A DNA stretch of 64,000 bases from Cycas panzhihuaensis (taxonomy: Eukaryota > Cycadophyta). Each line of letters opens with the position of its first letter. The stretch's first letter is position 1. Shown here one piece after another: positions 22,574-31,579 of the stretch. The stretch lies in NCBI GenBank assembly GCA_023213395.1, contig CM041465.1:238645741-238709740 (forward strand), given 5' to 3'. The position numbers and the translations under genes were made by a program. The notes under the pieces were generated by a model that saw nothing but the letters and a program-made list of their open reading frames with translations, was not told the DNA's origin and ran no database searches.

Positions 22574-25154
22574 TAGACGCGCTGCTACGGGATAACTACC
22601 TAACTGATAGGTGTAAGAGAGGGTGAGTGGTGGAATGATGGAAGGTGGGACCTAAAAGGTGGGTAACTACCATGCAGGCGCCCGTCTTGCACGGAGCGCG
22701 AGTTCGGGATCTGTAATGGAGTATGGCTACTATCGGGTGACCCTTCACCGCTTCGAGTAAGGGGTGAAGGTGCGTAGGGCAAACCTGAGTTGACTGAATA
22801 GGACCCTCCCACCCTTGGGTGGCGGAAGGGGAAGAGAAGGCCTAATGGAGACAGGCTAAGAGTAATCCTACACAACCTAACCGGATACACGAGTGATGCT
22901 GGAAGCAAGGCACTCGTGTGGTCAAAGGGCGAAGAGGAAAGGTAGGGGAGAGAAGGACTCCTACAATCTTCCCTACGAATGATAAAGATGCATGAAACAA
23001 GATACAAGAATCGCAAACAAGTACCAAACCAATTCTTCCCTTTTTAATCCTTCAATGTACTAATTACTACGAAAGAAATAAAAGGAAAAGAAAGGGTAGC
23101 GGAGGGGAACGAATGTACACCTGGAGCGAAGGCGTGCGAGACGAAGTAACCTTCCCGAGGGGCGTCTAACCACTCTGCACGACGTACTAGATGCGAGGTA
23201 TCATGACGACGAAGAGGGGCTTCCTTACCTTCCCCAGAAAATCAAATGCAAAACCAAGAAAGAAAAGAAGCACCAACTAAGAAATGAAATAGCATGAAAA
23301 CATAATGCATATGAAGGTGCTTACCGGTAGCTAGGCCCACGGGCGATGCGCTCCATGCTTCCCAAGTACCTGCAAGCAATAGTGGTCTCTTTCTCTTCCC
23401 GACGGAAGAGCACTAACATGCAACACAAAAAACTCTAACGGTATATGGCTAAATAGCTCAAACAAGAATTTGAATATACATGCGTTAGTACTAATCCAAC
23501 AATCAAAGTAGCAAAAGAAAGTGACCAACGTGAAAGTAAATGACTGGGTAAGCCTTGGAGTGGCCTACCTCCCGCAAGTGATGCCCAAACCTCCCCCCAA
23601 GAGCCACGAGGCAGTGAGGGGAAAGTCAAGAACAAGAGCTGGAAAATGGCAGCAAAAAGGGGCAAAGAAAAGCCCAAGGGAAACCATGGCAAACCGGGAT
23701 GCTATGAGGAGCAAACCGGGTGACCCGGGGAAGAAAGGTGAAGCGAGGAACCAGCGGTTGGGACTTATGTGTGATGCCCAAACCCAAGCAAAGGCCCCAA
23801 ATCAGCGCTGCAACCTGTGACAGCACTGGTTTGGGCAACCAAAGGGAGCCTTTAAACCCTTGTTTGCAAGCCAAGGGCAGCACGGGGCGAGAGGGAGGTT
23901 TTGGGGGGCTAAGAGCCACCTAGGGAGCATGGAAGGTGGTACAGAATCCACCCAGCTCCTCTCCAAAACCTATGCAACCCCTCCACACCGCTGCCTTGGA
24001 CAGCAAACGTAGGCAAGAAGCACAGGGAGAGTGGTATAACAGCCCCCAAAAGGGAGGACAACCAACCCTCAAGCAACAAGTAAGAGCAAACGAGCTGAAG
24101 CATGAAAATCACAAGGAAAAACAAGCATAAACAAGGAATACCTAGAGAGAAGAGGCAAGGGATTTGCCTCAGCCAAAGGGCAGCGGAGAGGGACTGATAA
24201 ATCAGCCCAGATCTGAAGTAGAGTAGGTTTGAGGCCCTGCTACAGCAGTGTGACGGGAAACACCTGCACTTGGGGCGCTTATGGACCGCACTGGTGAAGA
24301 CCTACCTGGACACCACTTCAAAGGAGCCCTCTCCAAGGCGTTTGAGGAGCTGGGAGAATGTCTCATCCACGCCAAAGGAGAGCTGGGTGCTGTATGAAGA
24401 GTGCAGGTCCGATTGATGCGAAACAATGAGAGAAGCAGAGCAGGAGAGAGTTTCCTTGAGAGCAATTCTAAAAGTGAGCAAAAAGATCCTTGAAAATGAG
24501 CTAAAAGGGGTTTAAGTACTCAAGCAAAACCCTAAAGCGTGCGATTAGGGCACAGCTGGAAGAGGAATAAAGTGCGAGCCACGTGGCAGTTTCGCAATAA
24601 ATGCGAAATTGCCACTCACGATTTTTAAAACGACTGAGATGTCGTCGCTGTAATATTCATGATCATGAATATTCCAAATGCACTGAAAAATCTGCAGACG
24701 CATCTAGAGCCAAAACTGGGGCCCACCAACCAGTCTAGGTTGGGGCAGACGATAGAAGAGGCTAACAGAACGCTAAAACACCCACCCGGGAGCAAATAAG
24801 CCGACAAAATGGGTCCAAAGGAGCAAAAATAGGGCTCGAGTGGGGTGGCAAGTTGACCAAACGATGATGAGTCATCACACGGGCGGAGGTGGTGCAAACC
24901 TAGTGGATCCTGGAGCGAGGAGGGCAGATGCGGGAAGTAATACGGTCACCAGGGTGCCACACTCGCTGGGAGTGTGCCCCTGCTATAGTCGTCATAGGCT
25001 AAAATAAGTGTGGACGACTACAAGGTCGCCCACAAAGTCATACACATGCAGATACGCAAGCAAACATCCAGCAAAAGAAAGCGATGAAAATGCAAGAGAC
25101 ATACCTGCACTTACCTGAGTCGGTGATTCCGTATCCATTCCGGGCTGTGAAACA
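22574..25154 (-). repeat. E2 3' LTR
   Basis: Copy of 34096-36630. In element direction it starts TGTTTC (at 25154) and ends at 22574, where the expected terminal CA reads TA on the + strand instead of TG. It contains an exact palindrome of 22 bp at 24652-24673 (half-site AATATTCATGA). Differences from the other copy cluster at CAG/CTG words. Confidence 0.92.
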
Positions 25155-25543
25155 TCGCCTCGCGCAGAGCCTCGCCGCTTGGAAGCCTGATGCGATGGCG
25201 AATGCTGGCAACACAACTGTCAGTAGAACATGCGTATATAGATATATCAATCAAGATCATAACAGTTGGCAAGGGCGCCATGGCGAGATGCGTGGGTACG
25301 AAAGCAGCGGTGGAGACAACATAGGGGCTGCCTATGAGCCACCTGGGAACCGACTGGAAGAATGAAACAGGTGAGGGGGCTGCCCCCACCACAAAGGATG
25401 CAAGAGAACATACATAGCTAAATAAAGAACAAATAGTGGATACCATAGTTTTACCTCATTAGTAACCCAGTTTCGGAGGTGCGAACGGATCGCAAAGCGG
25501 TGAGATGACACGGGGCTTGGGCGATGGGAAGGCCAGGCAAACC

Positions 25544-26254
25544 TCAGGGACGGTCAGCAAGAAGGGAGAGGCGACACTCAAGGATGAGGCGAACGAGGCC
25601 ATCCACCTTAGCGTTGAAGGCCCGAGGGATATGCTGGATATCAACAGAAGAAAAGCGGGCCAGGAGGGATCTGGCGGCAGAAGCGAGAGTCCTCAAGTGA
25701 GGGCATCGCACCTGGTAAACCTGGGTGAGATGGGACACCACAACTTGAGAGTCACAAAACAAAACGATGGATCCGTGATGGAAACAGAGAGCATCAGTAA
25801 GGGCTTCAATAACAGCTGTATACTCGGCTTCGTTGTTGGTAGCCTCTGGGAGGAAGATCCCAGAGCGGAGGAGATCATGTCGGAAGGGGTCATGGAGGAT
25901 CCATGCAGCGGCAGAAGGTCCAGGATTACCGCGGCTTCCGCCATCGGTAAAGATGTAGACAGACATCGGCGACACAAAATCCAAGTAATCGATGGGTGAT
26001 GAAAGCAACGCACAACAAGTCAGCAGAAAATGGCCGTGAAGGGTAGGAGGACCTAGCAATGAGGTAACCCAGGGCGAGAGCAAACAATCCGATCGCCGGC
26101 GGAGAGCGGTCGGAAGGGAAAAAACCCCTTGGAGTGCCAAAAGGTCGCCTTTAGAAAGCGAAACATGCCCCCGAGTGGGGGGGGCATTCCTTTTGGGGAC
26201 TCCAAGAGCAAGAAAGGACTGCGGAAATGAGTCCAGGATGGCGAAACGAGCCAA
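25544..26254 (-). CDS. E2 additional archaeal-type RNase H (aRNH), intact frame
   Basis: An open frame of 236 residues. From about residue 97 it is RNase H fold: VYIFTDGGSRGNPGPS (first Asp), IFLPEATNNEAEYTAVIEAL (Glu), VLFCDSQVVVSHL (Asp) and HIPRAFNAKVDGLVRLIL (last Asp). All four acidic catalytic residues are present. Residues 1-96 (MARFAILDSF onwards) resemble nothing I know. This domain is separate from the usual gypsy RNase H, which E2 has lost, so it is the only RNase H left. It probably helps degrade RNA in RNA-DNA hybrids during cDNA synthesis. It lies head-to-head with the antisense gene promoter, about 230 bp apart. The start chosen is the first ATG. Translation from the full transcript or a subgenomic one is unknown. 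Confidence 0.85.
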   Translation of the reverse strand: MARFAILDSFPQSFLALGVPKRNAPPTRGHVSLSKGDLLALQGVFSLPTALRRRSDCLLSPWVTSLLGPPTLHGHFLLTCCALLSSPIDYLDFVSPMSVYIFTDGGSRGNPGPSAAAWILHDPFRHDLLRSGIFLPEATNNEAEYTAVIEALTDALCFHHGSIVLFCDSQVVVSHLTQVYQVRCPHLRTLASAARSLLARFSSVDIQHIPRAFNAKVDGLVRLILECRLSLLADRP

Positions 26255-26486
26255 ATGAGTATAAACTCAGGCAGGAACGGGATTAGCGCCCAAAATGATG
26301 CAGAAGGGCTCTGGCCAAAAGCGCGATGATGATGCACCATAAATGCCCTTGCAGGAGGGCAAAAAGGGCATCAACATAGCGCGATTGATAACAGGGCCAG
26401 AAAGCAAAGGCGATCGGGGCAACGAGACGGTCCCAACGACTGACACGAGACCTAAAACAGAGGAAGTGCCCGTTGGGGGCCCCGCC

Positions 26487-26495
26487 TATATAAGG
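26487..26495 (+). promoter_or_regulatory. TATA box of the E2 antisense gene
   Basis: TATATAAGG preceded by GGGGCCCCGCC, on the strand opposite to gag-pol. The same block occurs in E1 (18705-18713, - strand). A transcription start near 26517-26527 is inferred. It lies between the divergent aRNH frame and the PMD exon. Confidence 0.65.
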
Positions 26496-26932
26496 AAATG
26501 AACAGGAAAATGGATTCATTTTCACCGGCTCTCGCATCTGAAACCGAGCCATTTCCTTACGCAATGAGCGCCGCCCAACTTTGGAGGCACGCAGAGGGAG
26601 ATCAGACCGTCGGATCGGAGAGCGGAGATAGCCAAAGACGACCGACTGACGATATGGCGAATGCGAGACCAGATCCAGTGAGTGGATATCACTAAACCTG
26701 ACCCAAATCGAAGTTCAAAGTTTGTTGTTTTTTGTAGTTTTTAAGGTTATTTTTGCATAGTCTAAGTGCCCCTTATGGGCAATGGAAGGCTTCCTGGGAT
26801 CCGAATCGGACCCAGCAAGAGGCGGGGACCTGGGCATTAGGGAGCCCTGGTCCCGGTGGGCCCCACGGGGTCCACCAGAAGAAAATTTTTGTTTTGGGTA
26901 AAACCCCTTTAGGGGTCGCAGTCATCTGCGGT

Positions 26933-26962
26933 GGTAATGATCGCGGTGTTGTGATCATTGCC
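26933..26962. other. E2 hairpin B (about 11 bp stem with G-T pairs, 8 nt loop)
   Basis: Arms GGTAATGATCG and TGATCATTGCC around an 8 nt loop, counting two G-T pairs. Same position and shape as E1 18241-18268, different sequence. Confidence 0.65.
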
Positions 26963-26989
26963 GCGGGCCCCGAATCGCTGGGACTGCGT

Positions 26990-27019
26990 GCCAAACTTAG
27001 CTGCATCGCTAAGTTTGGC
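26990..27019. other. E2 hairpin A (11 bp stem, 8 nt loop)
   Basis: Arms GCCAAACTTAG and CTAAGTTTGGC pair perfectly. Compared with the E1 hairpin read on the equivalent strand, stem positions 3, 10 and 11 differ and each is balanced by a change in the opposite arm. Confidence 0.7.
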
Positions 27020-27189
27020 GCAGACGGGCAAGGCAGAAAAATAGACATGAGGGCCAAAAGAGCCCCAAATCTCAGGCAGCAGAGAGATTTGAGAGAGACA
27101 GGGGTACTAATAGCTGACATGAGACTGACTTGAGGTGTTTTTGGTGTGAATAGGCTGTCCTCGCGGTAGATAACCGCGAGAACGTTGGT

Positions 27190-28303
27190 ATGGCTATGCT
27201 GAGTTACATGGAGATGATGACTGAGGAGGATAGGGACATGCTGGAGAGGTGTGGCCTGTACAAGGCCCTCAAGACACCTCAGTACACGTCGGACCAGGTT
27301 CTTTGGTGGATATAGTGTCCCATTGGGACCGGAGGAGGCATGTGTTCCACCTACCACAGGTGGGGGATGTGATGGTCACGCCGAGGGATATCCGGCGGAT
27401 ACTAGGAGTTCCGGCGACAGGGAGGCCGGTGAGACTCGGGACGCCCAAAGACCGAGGCAAAGACAGGAGGCGCCTGTTCTTCACGTGAGCCGGCGGTGGG
27501 ATCGGAAGGGAGCACCCCTCCAGACAATTCTACTATCCGGGATTCCTCGAGTGAGGAAGATGATCATACTGAACTATAGAGAGATTCCAGGAGGATGGAT
27601 GGATGCAGTTCGCCGCTGCGAAGCCAGCTAGAGGATGGACTGGAAGCCACGATAGCGCGAACCTAGTCACACACTTGGACCCTATCAGGACGTCCCATAG
27701 GGAGGACTATCATACACTGCTTATTACGGTGTTGGTATTTTGATCACTGCGGCGGGCACCCGGGGGACCTCACCCTATCACGCATCAGGCCCCGATGGTC
27801 CACGGATGGCGACTCGGACCGAGGGGATAGAGGACAGAGCCCACGTCAGGCGATCAGTGGAGGCGACATCACTAGACCTCCTCACCCTCCCAGACTACAT
27901 AGCTGAGCCATACAGGACGGTGATGTGGGATAGTGATGATGAGGCGGGCGGAGCAGGAGTGTCCGCGGGAGATGACAGCAGTGATGATGGAGATAGTGGA
28001 GATAGTGGGGCCGGCCATGACTGCAGGGAGGCAGTCCTTCTGTGACAGCAGGATGTGCGGAGGGTCCATCCGGGGCTGTCGGAGGAGAGGCAGGCCCATC
28101 AGGAGCGCAGGGCGAGGTCAGAGGACCCGTGACTAGGGCCCGCAGGCTACGGATCGCGATGGGATCTGCAAGGACAAGAGCTGGGGCCACCCCCACAAAG
28201 AGAGGGACCCAGGCAGAGGAGGTGCCCAAAGACGAGGTACCAGCAACTGGCGGAGAGCCAGGAGGAGAGGATGCCACGGCCAGGAGGATCAAAGGCCACG
28301 AGG
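27190..28303 (+). pseudogene. E2 antisense gene, plant-mobile-domain-like exon, frameshifted as assembled
   Basis: ATG at 27190 opens MAMLSYMEMMTEEDRDMLE and CGLYKALKTPQ up to a stop at 27310. One frame over (from about 27300), VDIVSHWDRRRHVFHLP, GDVMVTPRDIRRILGVPATG and KDRRRLFF continue the domain. Another shift near 27485 leads to SRRWDRKGAP and REIPGGWMDAVRRCEA. A further frame, 27740-28042, carries RSVEATSLDLLTLPDYIAEPYR and an acidic DSDDE tail. The last part, 28042-28303, is basic (TRARRLRIAMGSARTR), possibly a nuclear signal. PMD proteins in plants are linked to transposons and to silencing or developmental factors, and what this one does is unknown. Frame changes near 27297 and 28040 lie next to CAG words, so assembly error is possible. 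Confidence 0.7.
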
Positions 28304-28404
28304 GTGAGAGCCAACCTTTTCCAAAGTTATTTAACATCTAGATAGATGTTTGGTTTGGTTTGATCATGGTATATAGACTGACACATGGCATGTTCCATTG
28401 GTAG
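28304..28404 (+). other. E2 antisense gene, intron 2 (GT-AG), phase 1, 101 bp
   Basis: Donor CGAGG|GTGAGAG and acceptor ATTGGTAG|GTACAG. Removing it joins the frame of 28042-28303 to that of 28405-28997 without a shift; the split codon becomes GGT. E4 has GAAG|GTATGT to TGGGTAG|GTGAGG at the same protein position and the same phase. E1 has the matching intron at 9304-9192. Confidence 0.7.
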
Positions 28405-28997
28405 GTACAGCAGAGATCAGGAGACTGATAGAGGCTATGGCGAGGGAGATATTCCCTCAGGTGTACGCAGAGGGGCAACCGCCCATCCAGGCAGGCGATG
28501 AGCCTAGAGCAGCGGGAGCCCACAGAGAGGCATTCGCCCCGATGGTGAGGGCGAGGGACATATGGGCTGCAGAGTCCCAAGAGTATGCCACATCCCAGGG
28601 ACGACTACAGCAGGAGAGGGATGACGCGAGACGTGAGAGGGACGAGCTGCGAGGACGGGTACAGGCTCTAGAGGCACAGGGTGGTGTGAGCGGAGATAGC
28701 GAGAGCAGGACCCAGCTGATAATCATCACAGAGCATCTCAGGATGACAGAGGAGGTACTCCGGGGAGAACGGGATCGTATCCAGGCGACACGATCGCCTA
28801 GTCAGCAGATGGTCTCGAGGTCGAGCCAGAGTAGGACGCGGACCCACACGGCGGCGACGACCCCGAGACGACCTAGGGATGAGGAGAGCGAGGCAGGCTC
28901 GCGGAGGCCTGTGAGGAGCCTCGGAGGCATGTGGTCCCCAGGAGAGGGATCACAGAGACCGGGAGATGGCACCCCAGGAGCGGGGCCACAGCAGTAG
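28405..28997 (+). CDS. E2 antisense gene, coiled-coil C-terminal exon
   Basis: Open to a TAG at 28997 (about 197 residues after the splice). It starts TAEIRRLIEAMAREIFPQVY, then EGQPPIQAGDEPR and VRARDIWAAESQEYATSQG, and a long charged helix (QQERDDARRERDELRGRVQ) with a leucine/alanine heptad, hence a likely coiled coil. A Ser/Arg/Thr-rich tail with RSSQSRTRTHTAATTPRR and RPRDEESEAGSRRP follows. The helix suggests self-association and the basic tail could bind nucleic acid; both are inferences. E1 and E4 have matching exons with stops. It runs opposite to gag-pol. Confidence 0.7.
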
Positions 28998-29640
28998 GAC
29001 ATGTATACGTAGATTTGACAGGGGAAAGCACAGGCCTCTGGGGGGTCATATATAGGACCATATGATTGTACCCCCCCCGCAAGGACACTAGCTTCCCAGG
29101 ATGTATGATGATATAATTTTTGATATGTATATATATATGCATGGGGTGATTGGAACCCCATTTGGATATGAGATGCTGTGTATGATGTATCATATGTGGA
29201 TGATATGTATATTTATTTTTGAGTATTGTGAATGTTATGTTGTAGATGCTTTATGTTGTGTATATTTTGTTATATGATGGACACGTTTCCTCCCATGTAC
29301 GACCACACACCTAACAGGGGCACACACATACGCCGAGAGTGGGACGACATAGAAGTGTGAGGTTAGGGAGCGATACGGAGTACATGTTTACAGGAGAACA
29401 TAGCGGGATATGCGAAGGAAACGGCGGGCAGGAAAGGGGGCAACGATGCCCCCAAGCGTCCCCCCGATTGGGGGATGCCCAAGCAAGACGACACAAGGGT
29501 TCCCAAGAGAACATGGGAACGCGGGTTCCGCGGAAGGAACCGAAAAGAAGAAGAATGAGTCCGTCTTAAGTTGCCACTCTACCCATGGTTGGGAAGAATG
29601 GGGACAACCTAAGATGGTAGTTTAGGCTCATTTTGGAGCA
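28998..29640. other. E2 spacer downstream of the antisense gene
   Basis: No gene is visible. It has a TA/ATG-rich stretch at about 29100-29280, suitable for a 3' UTR with polyadenylation signals on the + strand. A part near 29600-29630 matches E1 7866-7890 in complement and marks the end of the sense pol region. Confidence 0.5.
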
Positions 29641-29662
29641 GGGCGAAGGAATTGCTAAGGGA

Positions 29663-30310
29663 TCATGCGTAGAACTTCTTAAGGAACATCCCATTAACGG
29701 CTTTCTCAAATTCGAGCCCTTCCAGGGTGGCTATCCTGTAAGCACCATTATCGAGGGATTCAATAATGACAAAGGGGCCAATCCATCGGGGTTCGAATTT
29801 GGTCAAACGGTCATGGAGATATTCGAGCTCAGCGTCCAGAAGCTTCTCTACCTCCATCTTGACGGCGGCAGAGAGCTTCGAGTGAAGGGGACGCTGCTTC
29901 TGGCACGCAGGGCGGGTGCTAGGAAGGGTGGTGAGGTTATGAGTGACAATCGAGGGGTCGATTCCCTTCATGTCAGTATAATCCCATGCGAAAATGTCTC
30001 GAAACTCCTGGAACAGAAGGGAGTATTCCCTTACCTCATCAAGAGAGCATTCCAACCCATCCTTAATGACCTTGCCCGGGGCCAAGACTACGTCCTGGGT
30101 TGCCCCCATGCACATGGCGTTGCCCTCCTCGAAGTGGAGAGGGGCAAGGTCAACGAGAAGCGGAGGAACAAGAGACGGGATCTGATTGGCAAGAGTGGAT
30201 CCGATCGCAAGGATCTTCTGGTGACCAAGCTGGTGGTGACCAGAAGGCAGGTTAGGCGTAAGGCCTGCTAAATGCTCGAGCAGGGCTTCATCGTCCTTGA
30301 AATAATCCAC
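29663..30310 (-). pseudogene. E2 in-frame fusion of the pre-RT linker to the integrase C-terminus
   Basis: An open frame of 215 residues. It begins DYFKDDEALLEHLAGLTP, continues through HFEEGNAMCMG, FAWDYTDMKGIDPS and SAAVKMEVEKLLDA (the start of reverse transcriptase), then passes directly into LEYLHDRLTKFEPRWIGPF and YRIATLEGLEFEKAV (the integrase C-terminal barrel), ending FLKKFYA. In E1 these two parts lie at about 5310 and 7670. About 2.36 kb with the RT palm, RNase H and integrase core is missing. The joint is at 29826-29834 and keeps the frame. The deletion may have been carried through a replication cycle. Confidence 0.85.
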
Positions 30311-30867
30311 CCCATGGATGACCTTACTTTGAGTAGGAGACGCATCGGAGGGAGTGAGAGCAACGGGACCGTGATGACCTTCGGGTTGCTCAGCTTCCTC
30401 ACTAAATCAAGGAAAAGCGAAGGTGACCCTCGGAAGGAGCAAAAGGCAATTCCTTAAAACCATTACCTACGGGGAGTAGCGAAAAGGAGAAATCTTGTGA
30501 CGGGTCAACACAGTGATGACATGTGACACGCATCGAAGGGCTAGCCTCACCACGAGAGAGGTTCTGGGCAGGGGATCTAGAAGCAGGGGAAGGTGCAACC
30601 TATTGGCGCGGAGGAAAGAGACGGGGTGAGGACAATCCTCGTCTTCGTCGAGCGACTCATCATTCTTGAGCAGGCGAGGTACCCGTAACTCCCAACGCCA
30701 ATAGGGGCGAACCATGTGAGACTAGGAGGAGGAGACGTGGGGTCTTCTTCGGACGGGTTAGGTATCTCAATAGAGCAAGCCGAGGCATGAGTGGATGAAC
30801 CTTGGTTTGCTGAACTGGTAGAGCGAGTTTGTTTAGTAAAAGGGCGTTCGCGGGGGATCACTCTCAT
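30311..30867 (-). pseudogene. E2 linker between protease and pol fusion
   Basis: Fragments in two frames (30867-30577 and 30715-30467) match the E1 linker: DEDCPHPVSFL against E1 DKDLPHPVSLL, and GVGSYGYLACS against E1 GVGSYGYLAMF. Compared with E1, a stretch before DYFKDDE is shortened or scrambled. It encodes no recognised enzyme. Confidence 0.6.
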
Positions 30868-31419
30868 TCATCCGTCATGGACGAATTTAAGTTGTCCCCA
30901 AAGGGTCGAGCACACGGCTCCCATTTGATCGAGCCATGGACGACCTAGAAGGAGGTTGTAATCCACATCAATGTCAAGGACTACAACGTCGGCAAGAACG
31001 GTCTTACCCTCAAGGGTAAGCGGAATCGCGATAGATCCCAGAGGGGTCTTCTCGCTACCATCATACCCTTGGCATCGCCAGGCAGGTTCCAAGGCGGAAA
31101 TACCAAGCTCTTGCATGACACGCAAGGGCATGGCATTGACGGAAGAACCGTTGTCGACAATAGTTCTTCGAAGAGTACAGTCAGGCGTATCGATGGTAAT
31201 GGTGAATGGGAAGTTCCACTGATATTCCCTTTCACCGGTAGGGGGAAGATCCTTAGGATCAAAGGAAATAGCAGATCCACAACCTTGGGCGACGCCCAAA
31301 GTGTGGACAGGTACATCACTCGATCCTAAAGCTTCCAGGAGGAGGACCCGCTGCTCGAGACAACTCCTCAGAACGTCCATCAAGGACATTCCTGCAGCGA
31401 CCGTATGGAGCTCGTCCAC
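30868..31419 (-). CDS. E2 retroviral-type aspartic protease domain
   Basis: An open frame of 183 residues starting MDELHTVAAGMSLMDVLRS. The catalytic motif is RTIVDNGSSVNAMPL (Asp-x-Gly kept). It is followed by PLGSIAIPLTLEGKTVLADVVVLD and DYNLLLGRPWLDQMGAV, with conserved hydrophobic-Gly positions of the second half. It matures the Gag-Pol polyprotein. In the ancestral element it would have been one frame with gag; here gag stops at 31580, and a one-base loss near 31588-31600 relative to E1 separates them. The given ATG is therefore an internal Met, not a true start. Confidence 0.8.
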   Translation of the reverse strand: MDELHTVAAGMSLMDVLRSCLEQRVLLLEALGSSDVPVHTLGVAQGCGSAISFDPKDLPPTGEREYQWNFPFTITIDTPDCTLRRTIVDNGSSVNAMPLRVMQELGISALEPAWRCQGYDGSEKTPLGSIAIPLTLEGKTVLADVVVLDIDVDYNLLLGRPWLDQMGAVCSTLWGQLKFVHDG

Positions 31420-31579
31420 GACAGAGAAAGGCTTACCTTTCCCAGTAGGTTGGGTAAGTGCCCTTCAGAAGTCGTAACGACACAGGCGTCTGGGAATAGC
31501 CTTGGGAAGAGAGGGACTTCGGAGGAAGGGTCTCGGGAAGAGGGTCGGAAGGGCGGGAGGACAAAAGCTCCATTGCTTC

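Larger units (their letters stand above)
26678..27153 (+). other. E2 antisense gene, leader intron (GT-AG), 476 bp
   Basis: Donor CCA|GTGAGTGG and acceptor GTGTGAATAG|GC, with CTGACTT 24 bp before the acceptor. Ends and length match E1 18522-18042 (481 bp). The first coding ATG lies 37 bp after the acceptor. Hairpins A and B fall inside this intron. Confidence 0.55.

Noticed and set aside
22600-23016. Open frames on both strands in the E2 LTR at 22600-23027 and again at 34187-34548, with similar peptides
   Set aside because: They are the same LTR sequence twice, so similarity reflects the repeat. No domain is visible, and frames differ by small indels between the copies.
23521-23923. Overlapping open frames on both strands at 23521-23923 and 34939-35514
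   Set aside because: GC-rich LTR sequence with few stops in several frames. Peptides are Pro/Lys-rich with no motif and are not kept in frame between LTR copies.
26773-27357. A 194-residue open frame on the - strand across the antisense leader intron and PMD start
   Set aside because: It overlaps the PMD exon and intron on the opposite strand. E1 shows no matching open frame, and no domain is visible.
29633-30271. A 212-residue open frame on the + strand
   Set aside because: It is the exact shadow of the pol fusion frame at 29663-30310 on the - strand, which matches E1 pol.
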